From NCBI GenBank assembly GCA_963855995.1, contig OY979731.1, forward strand, positions 2,815,001 to 2,879,000: a stretch of 64,000 nucleotides of DNA. Reading direction: 5' to 3'. Under the pieces are notes generated by a model. The model did not search any database. It saw nothing but the letters and a program-made list of their open reading frames with translations, and was not told the origin of the DNA. Made by a program: the position numbers and the translations under genes. Origin of the DNA: Muricea muricata (Eukaryota; Cnidaria; Anthozoa; Malacalcyonacea; Plexauridae). Of this stretch, positions 1-58,300 are shown piece by piece (position 1 is the first letter of the stretch; the number at the start of each line of letters is the position of its first letter).

Positions 1-300
1 ACGAAAATATCAGACTTGTTACAAGGTTGTTCTAACAGCTCTGATACAATCCTGTTGTAGCAAGTTTGTTACAAGATTGATAACACAAGGCTGTAACAAT
101 ATTGTTATATCATGCTGTATCAGTCTTGTTGGAACAATCTTGTAACAGGTCTGATAGTCCCAACAAGCTTGTTACTATTTGTCAACAACTTGTTCCAAAC
201 TTGTTCCAACAAATTCGGAACAAGCAGTGCGAATACATCTTGTCAACAACTTGTGAACAGACTTGTTACAACTTGTTTGCAGGTCTGTAGCAACTTGTGC
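1..300. repeat. Degenerate CTTGTTACAA minisatellite
   Basis: Repeated variants of CTTGTTACAAC, TTGTTCCAAC and AACTTGT every 10-25 bp. Similar tracts recur at 10900-11180 and 13290-13460, within CPSF3 introns. Open frames here are by-products of the repeat. Confidence 0.7.
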
Positions 301-960
301 GTTTTTACGTGTGTAGTTGACTGTGCCGGAGGGAATGCCGGCATGTGCATTTTACCGGAGTGCATTGCGGGCATCAACAAAATGATTGAATAAATGCGGG
401 GAAAAAACCTAACACACAAACACAAAACAAGAAATAACCTCCTCTCTTACACTTGCCCTTCAACTATTTTGCTTTTTGAAACAATTCCGATCACAGTGCA
501 TTCTGGTAAGGTGTGCATCCTCCATCTTTTTCGCAGTGGTCAACTGTAGCAGAGTCATTAGTTGACGTTCGCGATTGTGATTTACAAAATATTTGCAATT
601 TCAATGGTTTGGTGATATTTCAATGCAGCAATGTATCTGATAGGACACATGCTGTCTGCTTGCATGTACTTCCATTTAATGCAATTCATTTGTGTATGTT
701 ATTGTGCAGTTGTAACCGTTATTATCCCCGAGCCAACGGCGCGAAGCGCCGTTCCGGGCGTAAGCCCGGGGCGAGGGTTACTAATTTCGCACTAGCGGAG
801 TTCAAAGTCGTTGCTCGTGGTAGTTAGGTAGTAAGATTAGTATGTCATGACGTCATCCTCACTGATCTCAACAATATGGCGGACTATCATGAATGGCTAA
901 CACTGCTTGGTCAGATTTAAAATTTATTGTTGATTGATTAATGACGAATTCAACTGACAG
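301..960. other. No gene seen
   Basis: Contains GC-rich hairpins near 735-775 (GGCGCGAAGCGCC, CCGGGCGTAAGCCCGG) of the kind seen again at 5990-6015. No splice-flanked coding segment recognised. Confidence 0.5.
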
Positions 961-1375
961 CAAATATCTAAGACCCCGTTCACACGATACCGGTATGTGA
1001 CTCTGCTGGTAAAAAATCATTACGTTTTCAACTGTTCACACGATACCAGTAGAGTTATATCGCGTTTTGGTATTGCGTTCACACGAAACCGGATCAATGT
1101 CGGATTTGAGTCTGTTTGTTTTTCTTATTTGAAGTTTGAGCCATTGCTGCTGACCATTTTTACTGCATGCCACGAAGATGTTCGATTTCCCGCCACTCAA
1201 TTAGTCGTATTAGCATTAACCGTAATGAAACACTTACGGTTAGGCGTTCACACGGTAGTCTGACGGTAGAATTTCACTATGGTTTCAAACTTTTACGGTA
1301 CGTATACCGTTTTCAAACTCTTACGGTCCTCTACGAAGACAGACCTCTACGAAGACAGCAGTATGAATGATGTAA
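961..1375. repeat. TTCACACGATACCGG-type repeat
   Basis: Direct and diverged copies of CGTTCACACGATACC / GTTCACACGGTA, and a 16-bp tandem pair ACCTCTACGAAGACAG at about 1330-1361. Probably a decayed TIR transposon. Confidence 0.5.
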
Positions 1376-2925
1376 TTGATGTTCTCATTTATCAACTTTA
1401 TTAATTTTCCCATGCTTATCCACCTAAATTCGGTCAATTTTTACAATTTCACCACTTTGGGGTCAACATCTGAGACTTTAACAGGCTTTAACAAGTTTGA
1501 CACGTGAGAAACTAAAATTTGCTGAAAAGACCAACTTCTTTTTACTTTTTGAGAAAAAAAGCCAAAAAAGCCAAAAAATAGTTTCAAGCCAAATAAAATT
1601 TTTCGAAGCCAAACGTTATAAAAAGAAGCCAAATTCGAGTTATTTGGCTTTAAAAAAGCCAAACTGGCAACCCTGATAACAATTGCCGTGTTGCTATGAC
1701 AGCAACCTATGCAAGTACTTCATGTAATTCCCAAAATATAGTTAGTTAGTGGCGAGGGGTTGCTGCATGCATGTATTTCTACTAGTTCCTATTTGTATGT
1801 TTGCATGGTGATTTTGCATCAAAATCATTATTAACCACCTTGTGTAGCAATATTGTATCGCAACGGATTGTGTTGTGTTGTATCGCATTGTATCCATGTT
1901 ATTGGTATTATCATTTGCGGCAAAGGTTAATAAATAAATAAACAAATAAACTTAATGATATCAATTTTTCAAAATCTCTTTAAAACCGTTTTGTGGTTGT
2001 GGTTGTGTGTATGGAGAATGTATGGTGCGCGGAAATACCAGCTCTATTTCGAGTGTTCAACATGATATCTCACGAGGGAGTGCAGGGAACGAATGAGAAT
2101 ATCATGTTCAACACGAGTAATAAATCTGGTATTTTTAAGCACTCGTGTATTTTCCTGTTTATTATATAAACTTGTATATAATACCTTTAACAACTTTTAT
2201 ATAAACAGCCTTTTCTAGCAATATGAAATATCCAGAAGCTCTGACTGATTGAAAAGCGATAATTTTCACATATAAAATTATCATACATAATCTCACATGT
2301 GAGATTATCAGTTTATCAGTGCCCGAAATCCCTATAAAGCACTGTACTTTATATAATAAAATTAAAGAGGTCGTTCGTTCCACAGCTAATAAAATACATT
2401 GTCCGGAGCCTCGGAAAAAACACAGCGAAGTGTAGTGAAGTTTATACAAAAATGTGGTTCCTTTTTCGTCACATGTGTTACCCATTCGTATTTATTTCAC
2501 ATCAACCAATAGTGATATCTCTAGTTTGGCCAAAGTTCCCGTTATGCACAAAGAGCCGAGCTCAACATTCAGCCATTGGTTGTTTATGCAAAAATGCTAT
2601 AAGTACGTGATGAGATAGGTAGAAATTTTTGCAAAACCTGGACCATAACCCTCTGGAGTGAATAGCTCTATCTACTGGATAGTGATTTTCTCAAACTTTC
2701 TAAACATGTCCAGCAATTGGTAATTACAGTATAAAACTTCAGCATTTTCAGAATTGAAGTCAATACTTTCATCTTGGGAGTCCGAAATCTCTGCTTTCCT
2801 CGCTTTTATGCTTTTTTGCGAAAATTGAAAAAATCACTATTTTTTTAAAAATTTAATTTATCAACTTCGCCACAAGGGCAGGGTCATCACAACAGCGTGA
2901 GCCAATTACTGTAGGCCCGTATTAC
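1376..2925. other. Repeat-rich, no gene seen
   Basis: 1540-1665 has many AAGCCAAA-type short repeats. 2020-2400 is a copy of the GCGCGGAAATA element seen again at 55230-55500 and 56690-56950 (shared TTTGAAAAGCGATAATTTTCAC, here as TTGAAAAGCGATAATTTTC). No CPSF3 C-terminal exon was recognised. Confidence 0.5.
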
Positions 2926-3096
2926 CTATCCCACCCTGTCAACATTCTCTGTGGGAAGAAACCGAAGTACCCGGAGAAAACCCACGACTTTCTTGTCACA
3001 TGAGGGCTGGGTTCGGGTCCACCTTACTAGGGATCGAACTCGGAATCTTTGAGGTGAAAGGCGAGTGGTCTGACCACTATACCACCGAAGCCCCTC
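2926..3096 (-). repeat. tRNA-derived SINE
   Basis: Reads on the minus strand from 3096. The A-box-like TGGTATAGTGGTC and B-box-like GTTCGATCCC resemble a tRNA head, followed by a body ending in GACAGGGTGGGA. It lies just past the last CPSF3 exon found. The tRNA-like part cannot fold as a complete tRNA because a body is fused to it. Confidence 0.7.
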
Positions 3097-3177
3097 GATC
3101 GCCACTATCCGGATTATAGAATTTGTTAAGTATTCCATCTACCTCATAATGGCAAAATTAAATAGATCAGCACTTAC

Positions 3178-51843
<48,666 letters not shown>

Positions 51844-52090
51844 CTTGTTTAATATTTTGAGCATATTCCATGTGTTCACGTGGTATGTATCCTGATTGTG
51901 ATTGGCTAATTTCCAGAAACTTCAAAATAATTGGTTCAAAATGCAAACTGGGGAACTTCCAGCTTCAGCAATCGATATTCTTCTCCGGGGGGAGGGGGGG
52001 GGGGGGTAAAATACGCCTAAAATGCTAATTACCCTGAAAACAGTGAAAAACAAAAACCTGGCAACTTTGAAGTCAGCAAAACTTTGTCAA
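51844..52090. promoter_or_regulatory. CPSF3 upstream region
   Basis: Immediate 5' flank of the start codon. It contains AGCCAATCACAATC on the minus strand (a CCAAT-type box near 51895-51908) and a G-run near 51990. The promoter role is inferred from position only. Confidence 0.35.
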
Positions 52091-52094
52091 ATTT

Positions 52095-52640
52095 CTATTA
52101 GGTTTTATCCTATAGCAACACTGGATCAACAACAAATTACCCTTAATGAACGGATCTATTTTGCGTAGCAGCTTATCTGTCATTGACAAAAGTTAAAAAA
52201 AATATTATCCTTTTTGAAGCTCTAGGAAACGAAACAATTCAGCACTGTAGGTTTGCAGTATAAATAACGTAATTTTAGTTTAGGTTTTCTCTGGTAGAAA
52301 CACTACTGGAATAATAAAATATTATTCTCACTGGATCTCTAAGGAATAAAAATTTAGAACTGGATAGAACTATCCAGTACAAAGGAATAGTTCCTTCTGT
52401 AGTAACACTAGATAAATAAGAGACGATCCTTATATTTATTCCACCTCTAGGAAGAACAATTTAGTCGTTAGAACAGATACAGCTATTCAGTTTAGTTCAG
52501 AATTACTCCTGAAACACTGTACAGTTTAGAGCTGATAGAGCTTCCTAGAATAAAGAAAGTTAGTTTAGTCCAGGTTTCCTCCTGTAGTAACACTGGACCT
52601 CTGAGAAAGAAAGTCTAAGATTGATAGAGCTTTGCAGTGT
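52095..52640 (+). repeat. Degenerate satellite array
   Basis: About five diverged units of the ~114-bp repeat (AACACTGGATCAA, AAGAACA(A/G)TTTAG, GATAGAGCT, AAAGTTAGTTTAG). Confidence 0.8.
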
Positions 52641-52743
52641 TCATAAAGTTATAGAAAATATGAATGACGCGTAGCCCGCAGGATAAAACATATTCAAATT
52701 GAAAAAATGCTCTGTGATTTTAAAATATATATTTTGATACCAG

Positions 52744-52907
52744 TAGGAGTACAACTTTATTCACACACGCTGACCTCGTCAACTGCAGCTGATTTCCTAG
52801 AGGGGCGTGATCCAAAAATAACTTTACATGATATGCAAGTATTAGAAGCTATTGACAAAAAAGCGCTCCGAAGTGACCTATTTGATCTTGTTGGGCAAGG
52901 TTTAGAG
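52744..52907 (+). CDS. Unidentified exon-like segment
   Basis: Open frame between acceptor TTGATACCAG and donor GTATTT, encoding GVQLYSHTLTSSTAADFLEG, then RDPKITLHDMQVLEAIDKKA and LRSDLFDLVGQGLE. The composition is balanced and protein-like (acidic, helical C-terminal half). It could also begin at ATG 52707. I do not recognise the family. It lies about 0.9 kb from the CPSF3 start, divergently oriented. Confidence 0.45.
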
Positions 52908-52979
52908 GTATTTTAACGCATTTTTTCAATTTAGCCTTTGCCAAATATAAATTATATAAATATGCCTCTTTGTTTACTC

Positions 52980-53300
52980 ATAAAAATAGTGAAAATGTTG
53001 TGGGGTTTCAATTCTTCGAGACATTTAATTGACTTTAGTGGCAGCTCTGGGGATGATGGTCCAACTTTGATGCGGCAATGTCATTGTCCTCTCCAACTTT
53101 TCAACACAACTATAGTTGAGAACATCCTTTTCGCATTTCTAAAGGCCTGGAGGACTGGCCTTTCTAAGCCAGTAAACACCATGGCAAGCACTAATATATT
53201 TAGCATATTTGTAAATCCGCCATCTTGAATGGGGTCTCTGCCAGGAGCTTCCCCGATAATTTTGTCATTATCTCCCACGTGTGTACGTGTGTCTGCCATA
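52980..53300. other. Repeat-like, coding status unclear
   Basis: Open in both strands for 70-95 codons, with balanced GC and AAGATGGCGG near 53219. No domain recognised on either strand. I do not call a gene. Confidence 0.3.
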
Positions 53301-53329
53301 GAACATCAAAGCGCCGGGGACGAGGCCGA

Positions 53330-54070
53330 GATCAATGTAAGATGATCTTTACTGGACCTCTAGGAAGGACAGTTTAGAGCTTGTTGTGTCTCGTCGAGCG
53401 GCAACAATAGTGCACTGGTTTTTAAACTATAATTTTCATTAACAAAACTGGTCTTTACAATCCTTCTACTCGTGTTCTATATATCTATCTATATTCTAAA
53501 TGTTTATCTATAGTCTAAATGTCTAAACGTAACAGAGCTGATAGCTAGAGCTTTTTATTATAAACAAAGTTAGCTTAGGTAAGGTTTCCTCCTGTAACAC
53601 TTGGTCAGTATGGGATTGCCAATGTACGATGATCCTTACTAGACCTCTAGGAAGAGCTGTTTAGAGGGTCGTACAGGGATATTTTTGTGATGCGTGATCA
53701 AATTATCTTATTTACCGAGAAACGTGATTTTAAAAAAATATTCTTCGTGATCCGTGACGCATATGTTCCGTAGTCAGATATTCGTGATTTTAACCCTTCT
53801 TTTGCGTGATTTTAGACTTTTAAGGTCTTTCAAGACTTTTAATTCCCATTTTTTGATTTTTTGTATGGTCTGCCTATCGAGAAACCTGTCTTGGCTGTTT
53901 ATTTATGTAGAGAACCTTTGTAGACACCCGTAATCAGCCCGTGAACCGTGACAACCCCCCCTGTACAACCCTCGTAGAACTTCCTATTATAAGTTAGCTT
54001 AGTTAAGGTATACAAAGTTAGCTTAGGTAAGGTTTTCTGCTGTAACACTAGGTCAATATAGGATTACAAT
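53330..54070 (+). repeat. Scattered satellite fragments
   Basis: Partial ~114-bp units at 53338-53385, 53560-53665 and 53985-54065. Between them, 53670-53830 has repeated CGTGAT motifs. Confidence 0.65.
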
Positions 54071-54169
54071 TACCGGGCTTGAACTCAAACTAGGCCCACT
54101 TCAAGAATAGCTAAAACAGTTTGGCTTCCAATCATGTAGCAGGTGAAATAACACGTCGCATTGGTGCAA

Positions 54170-54400
54170 ACCTCTTTAAGAGGCCGACCTAATTCGAACC
54201 AGAAATGTTATGTTTCGAATAACATAATATCGCTGTACATTAATATTCACACAAAAAATCATTATTTTTTCATCCTTACGTTAGAACTTAACCGTCATTT
54301 AAATTGCCATATTCATTGCAGGTGCTTCTAAAATGTCTTTTGCCTTAAACGAAGCTCAAAGGATAGTCGAAAATTAGTCACACAATTTTACGGAAAAAAA
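54170..54400. repeat. Older copy of the GCCGACCTAATTCG repeat
   Basis: Shares GGCCGACCTAATTCGAACC, AATGTTATGTTTCGAATAAC and AACCGTCATTTAAATTG with 57630-57830. It reads GTCGAAAATTAGTCAC where the later copies carry a MITE. Confidence 0.75.
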
Positions 54401-54499
54401 TACCTAAGACGTTCTTTCCATACAGTATAACCACATCCAGGCTCAATCATGTAGACATCCAATTTAAACCCTAAAAGTGCCATACAATTTTCTGTTTAG

Positions 54500-55215
54500 G
54501 TTTGTTCCTATAGCAATGGCGGATCAACAAGAGTTAACTTTAAGTGAAGAACAATTTGTGGTCAATAGAACTATCCACTACATACCTAGCTACGATAGGC
54601 TTCTTCCTGTAGAAACACTGGATCAATAAGAAGTGATCCTTACATGACTTCTAGAAAAAACAGTTTAGAACTGATAGAGCTATCCAGTATAAATAAAGTT
54701 AGTTTAGTTTACGTTTCCTCCTGTAGAAACTTTGGAGCAATAAGAGGTAATCCTTACAGCTGGACCTCGAAAGAACAGTTTAGAACCGATAAAGCTTTCC
54801 AGTACAAATAAAGTTAGTTTAGTTTAGGTTTCCTCCTGTAATAGCACTGGATCAATAAGAGATGATCCTTACTGGACCTCTATAGGAAGAACAGTTTAGA
54901 ATTGATAGAGCTATCCAGCATAAATAAAGTTGTTTTAGTTTGGGTTTCCTCCTGTAGTAACACTGGATCATAAAAGGATGCTCCTTACTGGGTCCCTAGG
55001 AAGAACAGTTTAGAACTGATTGCTAGAGCTATCCAGTATAAATAAAGTTAGTTTAGTTTAGGCTTCCTTCCTGTAGTAACACTGGATCAATATGAGATGA
55101 TCCTTACTGAATCTCTAAGAAGAACGGTGAGAACTGATTAAGCTTTTCTATAGTATAAATAAAGTTAATTAAGTTAGTTTCGTTTGGGTTTCCTCCTGGA
55201 GTAACACTAGATCGA
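54500..55215 (+). repeat. Satellite array, ~6 units
   Basis: Well-preserved ~114-bp units with TCCTCCTGTAGTAACACTGG, GACCTCTAGGAAGAACAG and TCCAGTATAAATAAAGTTAG. Confidence 0.92.
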
Positions 55216-56260
55216 CAAATAGAGAATACTACATTTATGCGCGGAAATATACCAGGTCTATTTCGAGTGTTGAACATGATATCTCGCGAGTGAGCGCTGA
55301 TTATATTGTATGAACTACATTCATTTCTAGCGATGTAAAATATCCGATATAAGCTATATGATTGATGTCTGTTTGAAAAGCGATAATTTTCACATGTGAA
55401 AATATCATTAATAATGTCGAGAGTAATGCCAGATTATCAGTTTATCAGTGCCAGAAATTCCTACGAAGCGCCCTATACTTTATATAATAAAAGTTGATCC
55501 TTATACAGTCGATTCTAGATATATATATATAGTATAAGTAACTTAGTTCATATATAAGTACAGGTGTTTTCACTCACTAAAGCCACTCAAAACCTGTCAA
55601 CATTAGAAGCGTGAGGAAATAGTAGTACAGTAGAAATTGCAAAGTTCTGACTTGGAAAATACAAGAATTTGATCATGCTAGTAGTTTAAAATACTTTGAT
55701 AAAACATATACTGTGCAAAAGAATCGATACCAAGCGAGTTGAGCTAGTTCATAAAAAAATTGAAATGCTCATAAATATTTAATTGTTAGCGTGTACACCG
55801 AAATATGTTGTTAATAGTTAGCACTTAGGTATGTCAACAGTTTCCAATTTAGCTTTAATTATTTGGGGATGCCGAATTTTAACCGAATTTTATGCCGAAT
55901 TATGCCGAATTTTTTCAACCTGAAATGTCATGTTTCGAATAACATATATTAATATTGCGGTACATTTCTTAGTTACACAAAAAACATTATTTATTCATGC
56001 TTACGGAAGAACTTAACCGTCATTTAAATTGTGATATTCTAGAATATGTGCAACCTTCAAACGTTCGAGGGAAAGTCGAAAATTACCATTAGCGTGGCCA
56101 ACCCGGCGATTTAGTCCCGTTATAGAAAGATTTTCACATTTATGGACTGCGAAAACAATGAATTTCTAAAGAAATGAATGATGATAATAACTTGAAAATA
56201 ACTTGAAATTTGCATAGCGGGACTAAAATGTCGGGCTGGTTACATCACTGAAAATTAATT
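55110..56260. repeat. 1.45-kb tandem duplication, unit I
   Basis: Matches 56555-57985 with an offset of about 1.45 kb: same satellite end (AAGTTAATTAAGTTAGTTTC), same GCGCGGAAATATACCAGG element, same TTGTTAGCGTGTACA block and the same MITE. It lacks the promoter/exon block of unit II. Confidence 0.85.
56092..56246. mobile_element. CAGTGGCG-family MITE in unit I
   Basis: Ends CATTAGCGTGGCCAACCC and GTCGGGCTGGTTACATCACTG, flanked by AAAATTA(C/A). Same family as 4244-4394. Confidence 0.7.
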
Positions 56261-56690
56261 ATAGTCCAGTATAAATAAAGTTAGTTTAGTTTAGGTCTCC
56301 TCCTGTGGCAACACTAAATCAATAAGAGATGATCCTTACTATGCCTTCAGGAAGAACAGTTTAGAACTGATAGAGCTATCCAGTATAAATAAAGTTAGTT
56401 TATTTTAGGTTTGCTCCTGCAGTAACACTGGATCAATAAGAGATGATCCTTACTGGACCTCTAGGAAGAACAGTTTAGAACTGATAGAGCTATCCGGTAT
56501 AAATAAAGTTAGTTTAGTTTAGGTTTCCTTCTGTTGTAACAATGGATCAATAAGAAATTATCCTTACTGGATCTCTAAGGAGAACAGTTTAGAACTGATT
56601 AAGCTTTCTATAGTATAAATAAAGTTAATTAAGTTAGTTTCGTTTGGGTTTCCTCCTGGAGTAACACTGGATCAATAAATAGAGAATACT
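56260..56690 (+). repeat. Satellite array, ~4 units
   Basis: Same ~114-bp family, bridging the two 1.45-kb units. Confidence 0.9.
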
Positions 56691-57525
56691 ACATTAATGC
56701 GCGGAAATATACCAGGTTTATTTCGAATGTTGAACATGTCTCACGAGTGAGCGCTGATTATATTGTATAAACTACAATCTGTTCTAGCGATGTAAAATAT
56801 CTGATATAAGCTATGATAGACGATCGTTTGAAAAGCGATAATTTTCACATGTGAAAATATCATAAATAGTCTCGAGAAAAATGTCAGATTATCAGTTTAT
56901 CAGTGCCAGAAGTTCTTATAAAGCGCCATATACTTTATATAATAAAAGTTGATCCTTCTAGTCGACTTCTATATATATAGTACAAGTAAATTAATTCATA
57001 TATAAGTACAGGTGTTTTCACTTACTAAAGCCACTCAAAACCTGCCAACATTTATTTTAGAAGCCAGTGAAAATAGTAGTACAGTAGAAATTGCAAAGTT
57101 CTAACTTGGAAAATACAAGAATGTGATCATGCTAGTAGTTTAAAATACTTTGATAAAACATATACTGTTCAAAAGAATCGATACTAAGCGAGTTCATAAA
57201 AAAATGGAAATGCTGATAAATATATAATTGTTAGCGTGTACATCGAAATATGTTGTTCATAGTTAGCACTTATAGGTATGTGAACAGTTTCCCATTTAGC
57301 TTTGAGTATTTGGGGACGCCGAATTTTCGCTGGCGTCAAACTTGAAATGTTTTTAAACGGATTTGATAAGTGGAAGCACATGGGCTGATATGAACTGTCC
57401 AATCATAATGCGTTATTTTCCAAGGAACGCCTATATCTGCAAGAGTACATACGATCGAATTTTATACGCGCAAAACTTTTCAGAAGAAGCTGCCGAGAAA
57501 GTTGAAATCGTTCAACTAGTGGATC

Positions 57526-57640
57526 ATGAAGCTGCTTCGTGTAATGATCTTTACCTTTTATGTTTCCATGGGTCTACATATGCTGGACACGTTTGTGGCT
57601 GGAGACCATACCATCATGATATCTTCCCGTGGCCGACCTA
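57526..57640 (+). pseudogene. Extra signal-peptide exon of the PAN/EGF gene
   Basis: Encodes MKLLRVMIFTFYVSMGLHML, then DTFVAGDHTIMISS, about 90% like the exon at 58165. The copy is cut by the GCCGACCTAATTCG repeat before the splice donor, so it probably cannot splice normally. Its upstream 150 bp also match the region before 58165. Confidence 0.6.
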
Positions 57641-57819
57641 ATTCGAACCAGAAATGTTATGTTTCGAATAACATAATATTGCTACCGGTAGCTACATTTA
57701 TTATTTACACAAAAAGTATCATTTATTCATGCTTACGGAAGAATTTAACCGTCATTTAAATTGTAATATTCGAGAATATTTGAAACCTTAAACGTTCGAG
57801 GAAAAGTCGAAAATTAACA

Positions 57820-57977
57820 TTGGCGTAGCCAGCCCGATGATTTAGTCCCGTTATGCCAATATTTTCACATCCACTGACTGCGAAAACAATGAATTCCCAA
57901 AGAAATGAATGATGATAGCTTAAAAATAACTTGAAATTTGCATAGCGGGACTAAATTTTCGGGCTCGCTACGCCACT
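57820..57977. mobile_element. CAGTGGCG-family MITE in unit II
   Basis: Ends CATTGGCGTAGCCAGCCCGA and GGGCTCGCTACGCCACTG. Same insertion site as the copy at 56092, so it was duplicated with the unit. Confidence 0.7.
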
Positions 57978-57989
57978 GAAATGAGTCAT

Positions 57990-58164
57990 GTTTTTAAACG
58001 GCTTTGATAATTGGAAGCATCTGGGCTGATACGAACTGTCCAATCATAATGCGTTATTTTCCAAGGAATGCCTATATCTACAAGAGTATACACGATCGAG
58101 TGTCATACGCGCAAAACGTTTCAGAAGAAGCTGCCGAGAAAGTTGAAGTCGATCAATCTGGATC
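57990..58164 (+). promoter_or_regulatory. Upstream region of the PAN/EGF gene
   Basis: About 170 bp directly before the start codon, closely matching 57345-57525. Contains GTCCAATCATAATGCG (CCAAT-type box). Its promoter role is inferred from position and duplication. Confidence 0.35.
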
Positions 58165-58300
58165 ATGAAGCTGTTTCGTGTAATGATCTTTACCTTTTAT
58201 GTTTCCATGGGTTTCCATATGCTCGACATGTTTGTGGCTGGAGACCATACCATCATGATATCTTCCCATGGACCTGAAATGTTTCCTATCCTGCGGAGTC
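58165..58300 (+). CDS. PAN/EGF secreted protein, exon 1 (signal peptide)
   Basis: ATG opens MKLFRVMIFTFYVSMGFHML, then DMFVAGDHT: a lysine, a long hydrophobic stretch and a plausible cleavage site after FVA. It ends SHGPEMFPILRS plus one base at donor GTAAGT. That phase fits exon 62674-62912, which needs one preceding base, so I join them despite a 4.4-kb intron. The joining is inferred from phase, strand and the secretory nature of both parts. Confidence 0.6.

Larger units (their letters stand above)
56555..57985. repeat. 1.45-kb tandem duplication, unit II
   Basis: Second copy of 55110-56260. It carries an extra copy of the promoter and signal-peptide exon of the PAN/EGF gene at 57340-57635. 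Confidence 0.85.

Noticed and set aside
1..393. Overlapping open frames rich in Cys, Asn and Leu
   Set aside because: They are produced by the CTTGTTACAA minisatellite and lack splice or start context.
2695..2810. Minus-strand acidic open segment as the CPSF3 C-terminus
   Set aside because: It reads SDSQDESIDF and ends in a stop, but does not align with the conserved CPSF3 C-terminal sequence, and no convincing splice acceptor precedes it.
2926..3096. A tRNA gene on the minus strand
   Set aside because: A- and B-box-like sequences are present but fused to a repeat body that recurs at 11216; it is a SINE, not a free tRNA gene.
53081..53299. 72-codon minus-strand open frame beginning MADTRTHVGD
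   Set aside because: It overlaps an equally long plus frame, has no domain or splice context, and looks like an old repeat.
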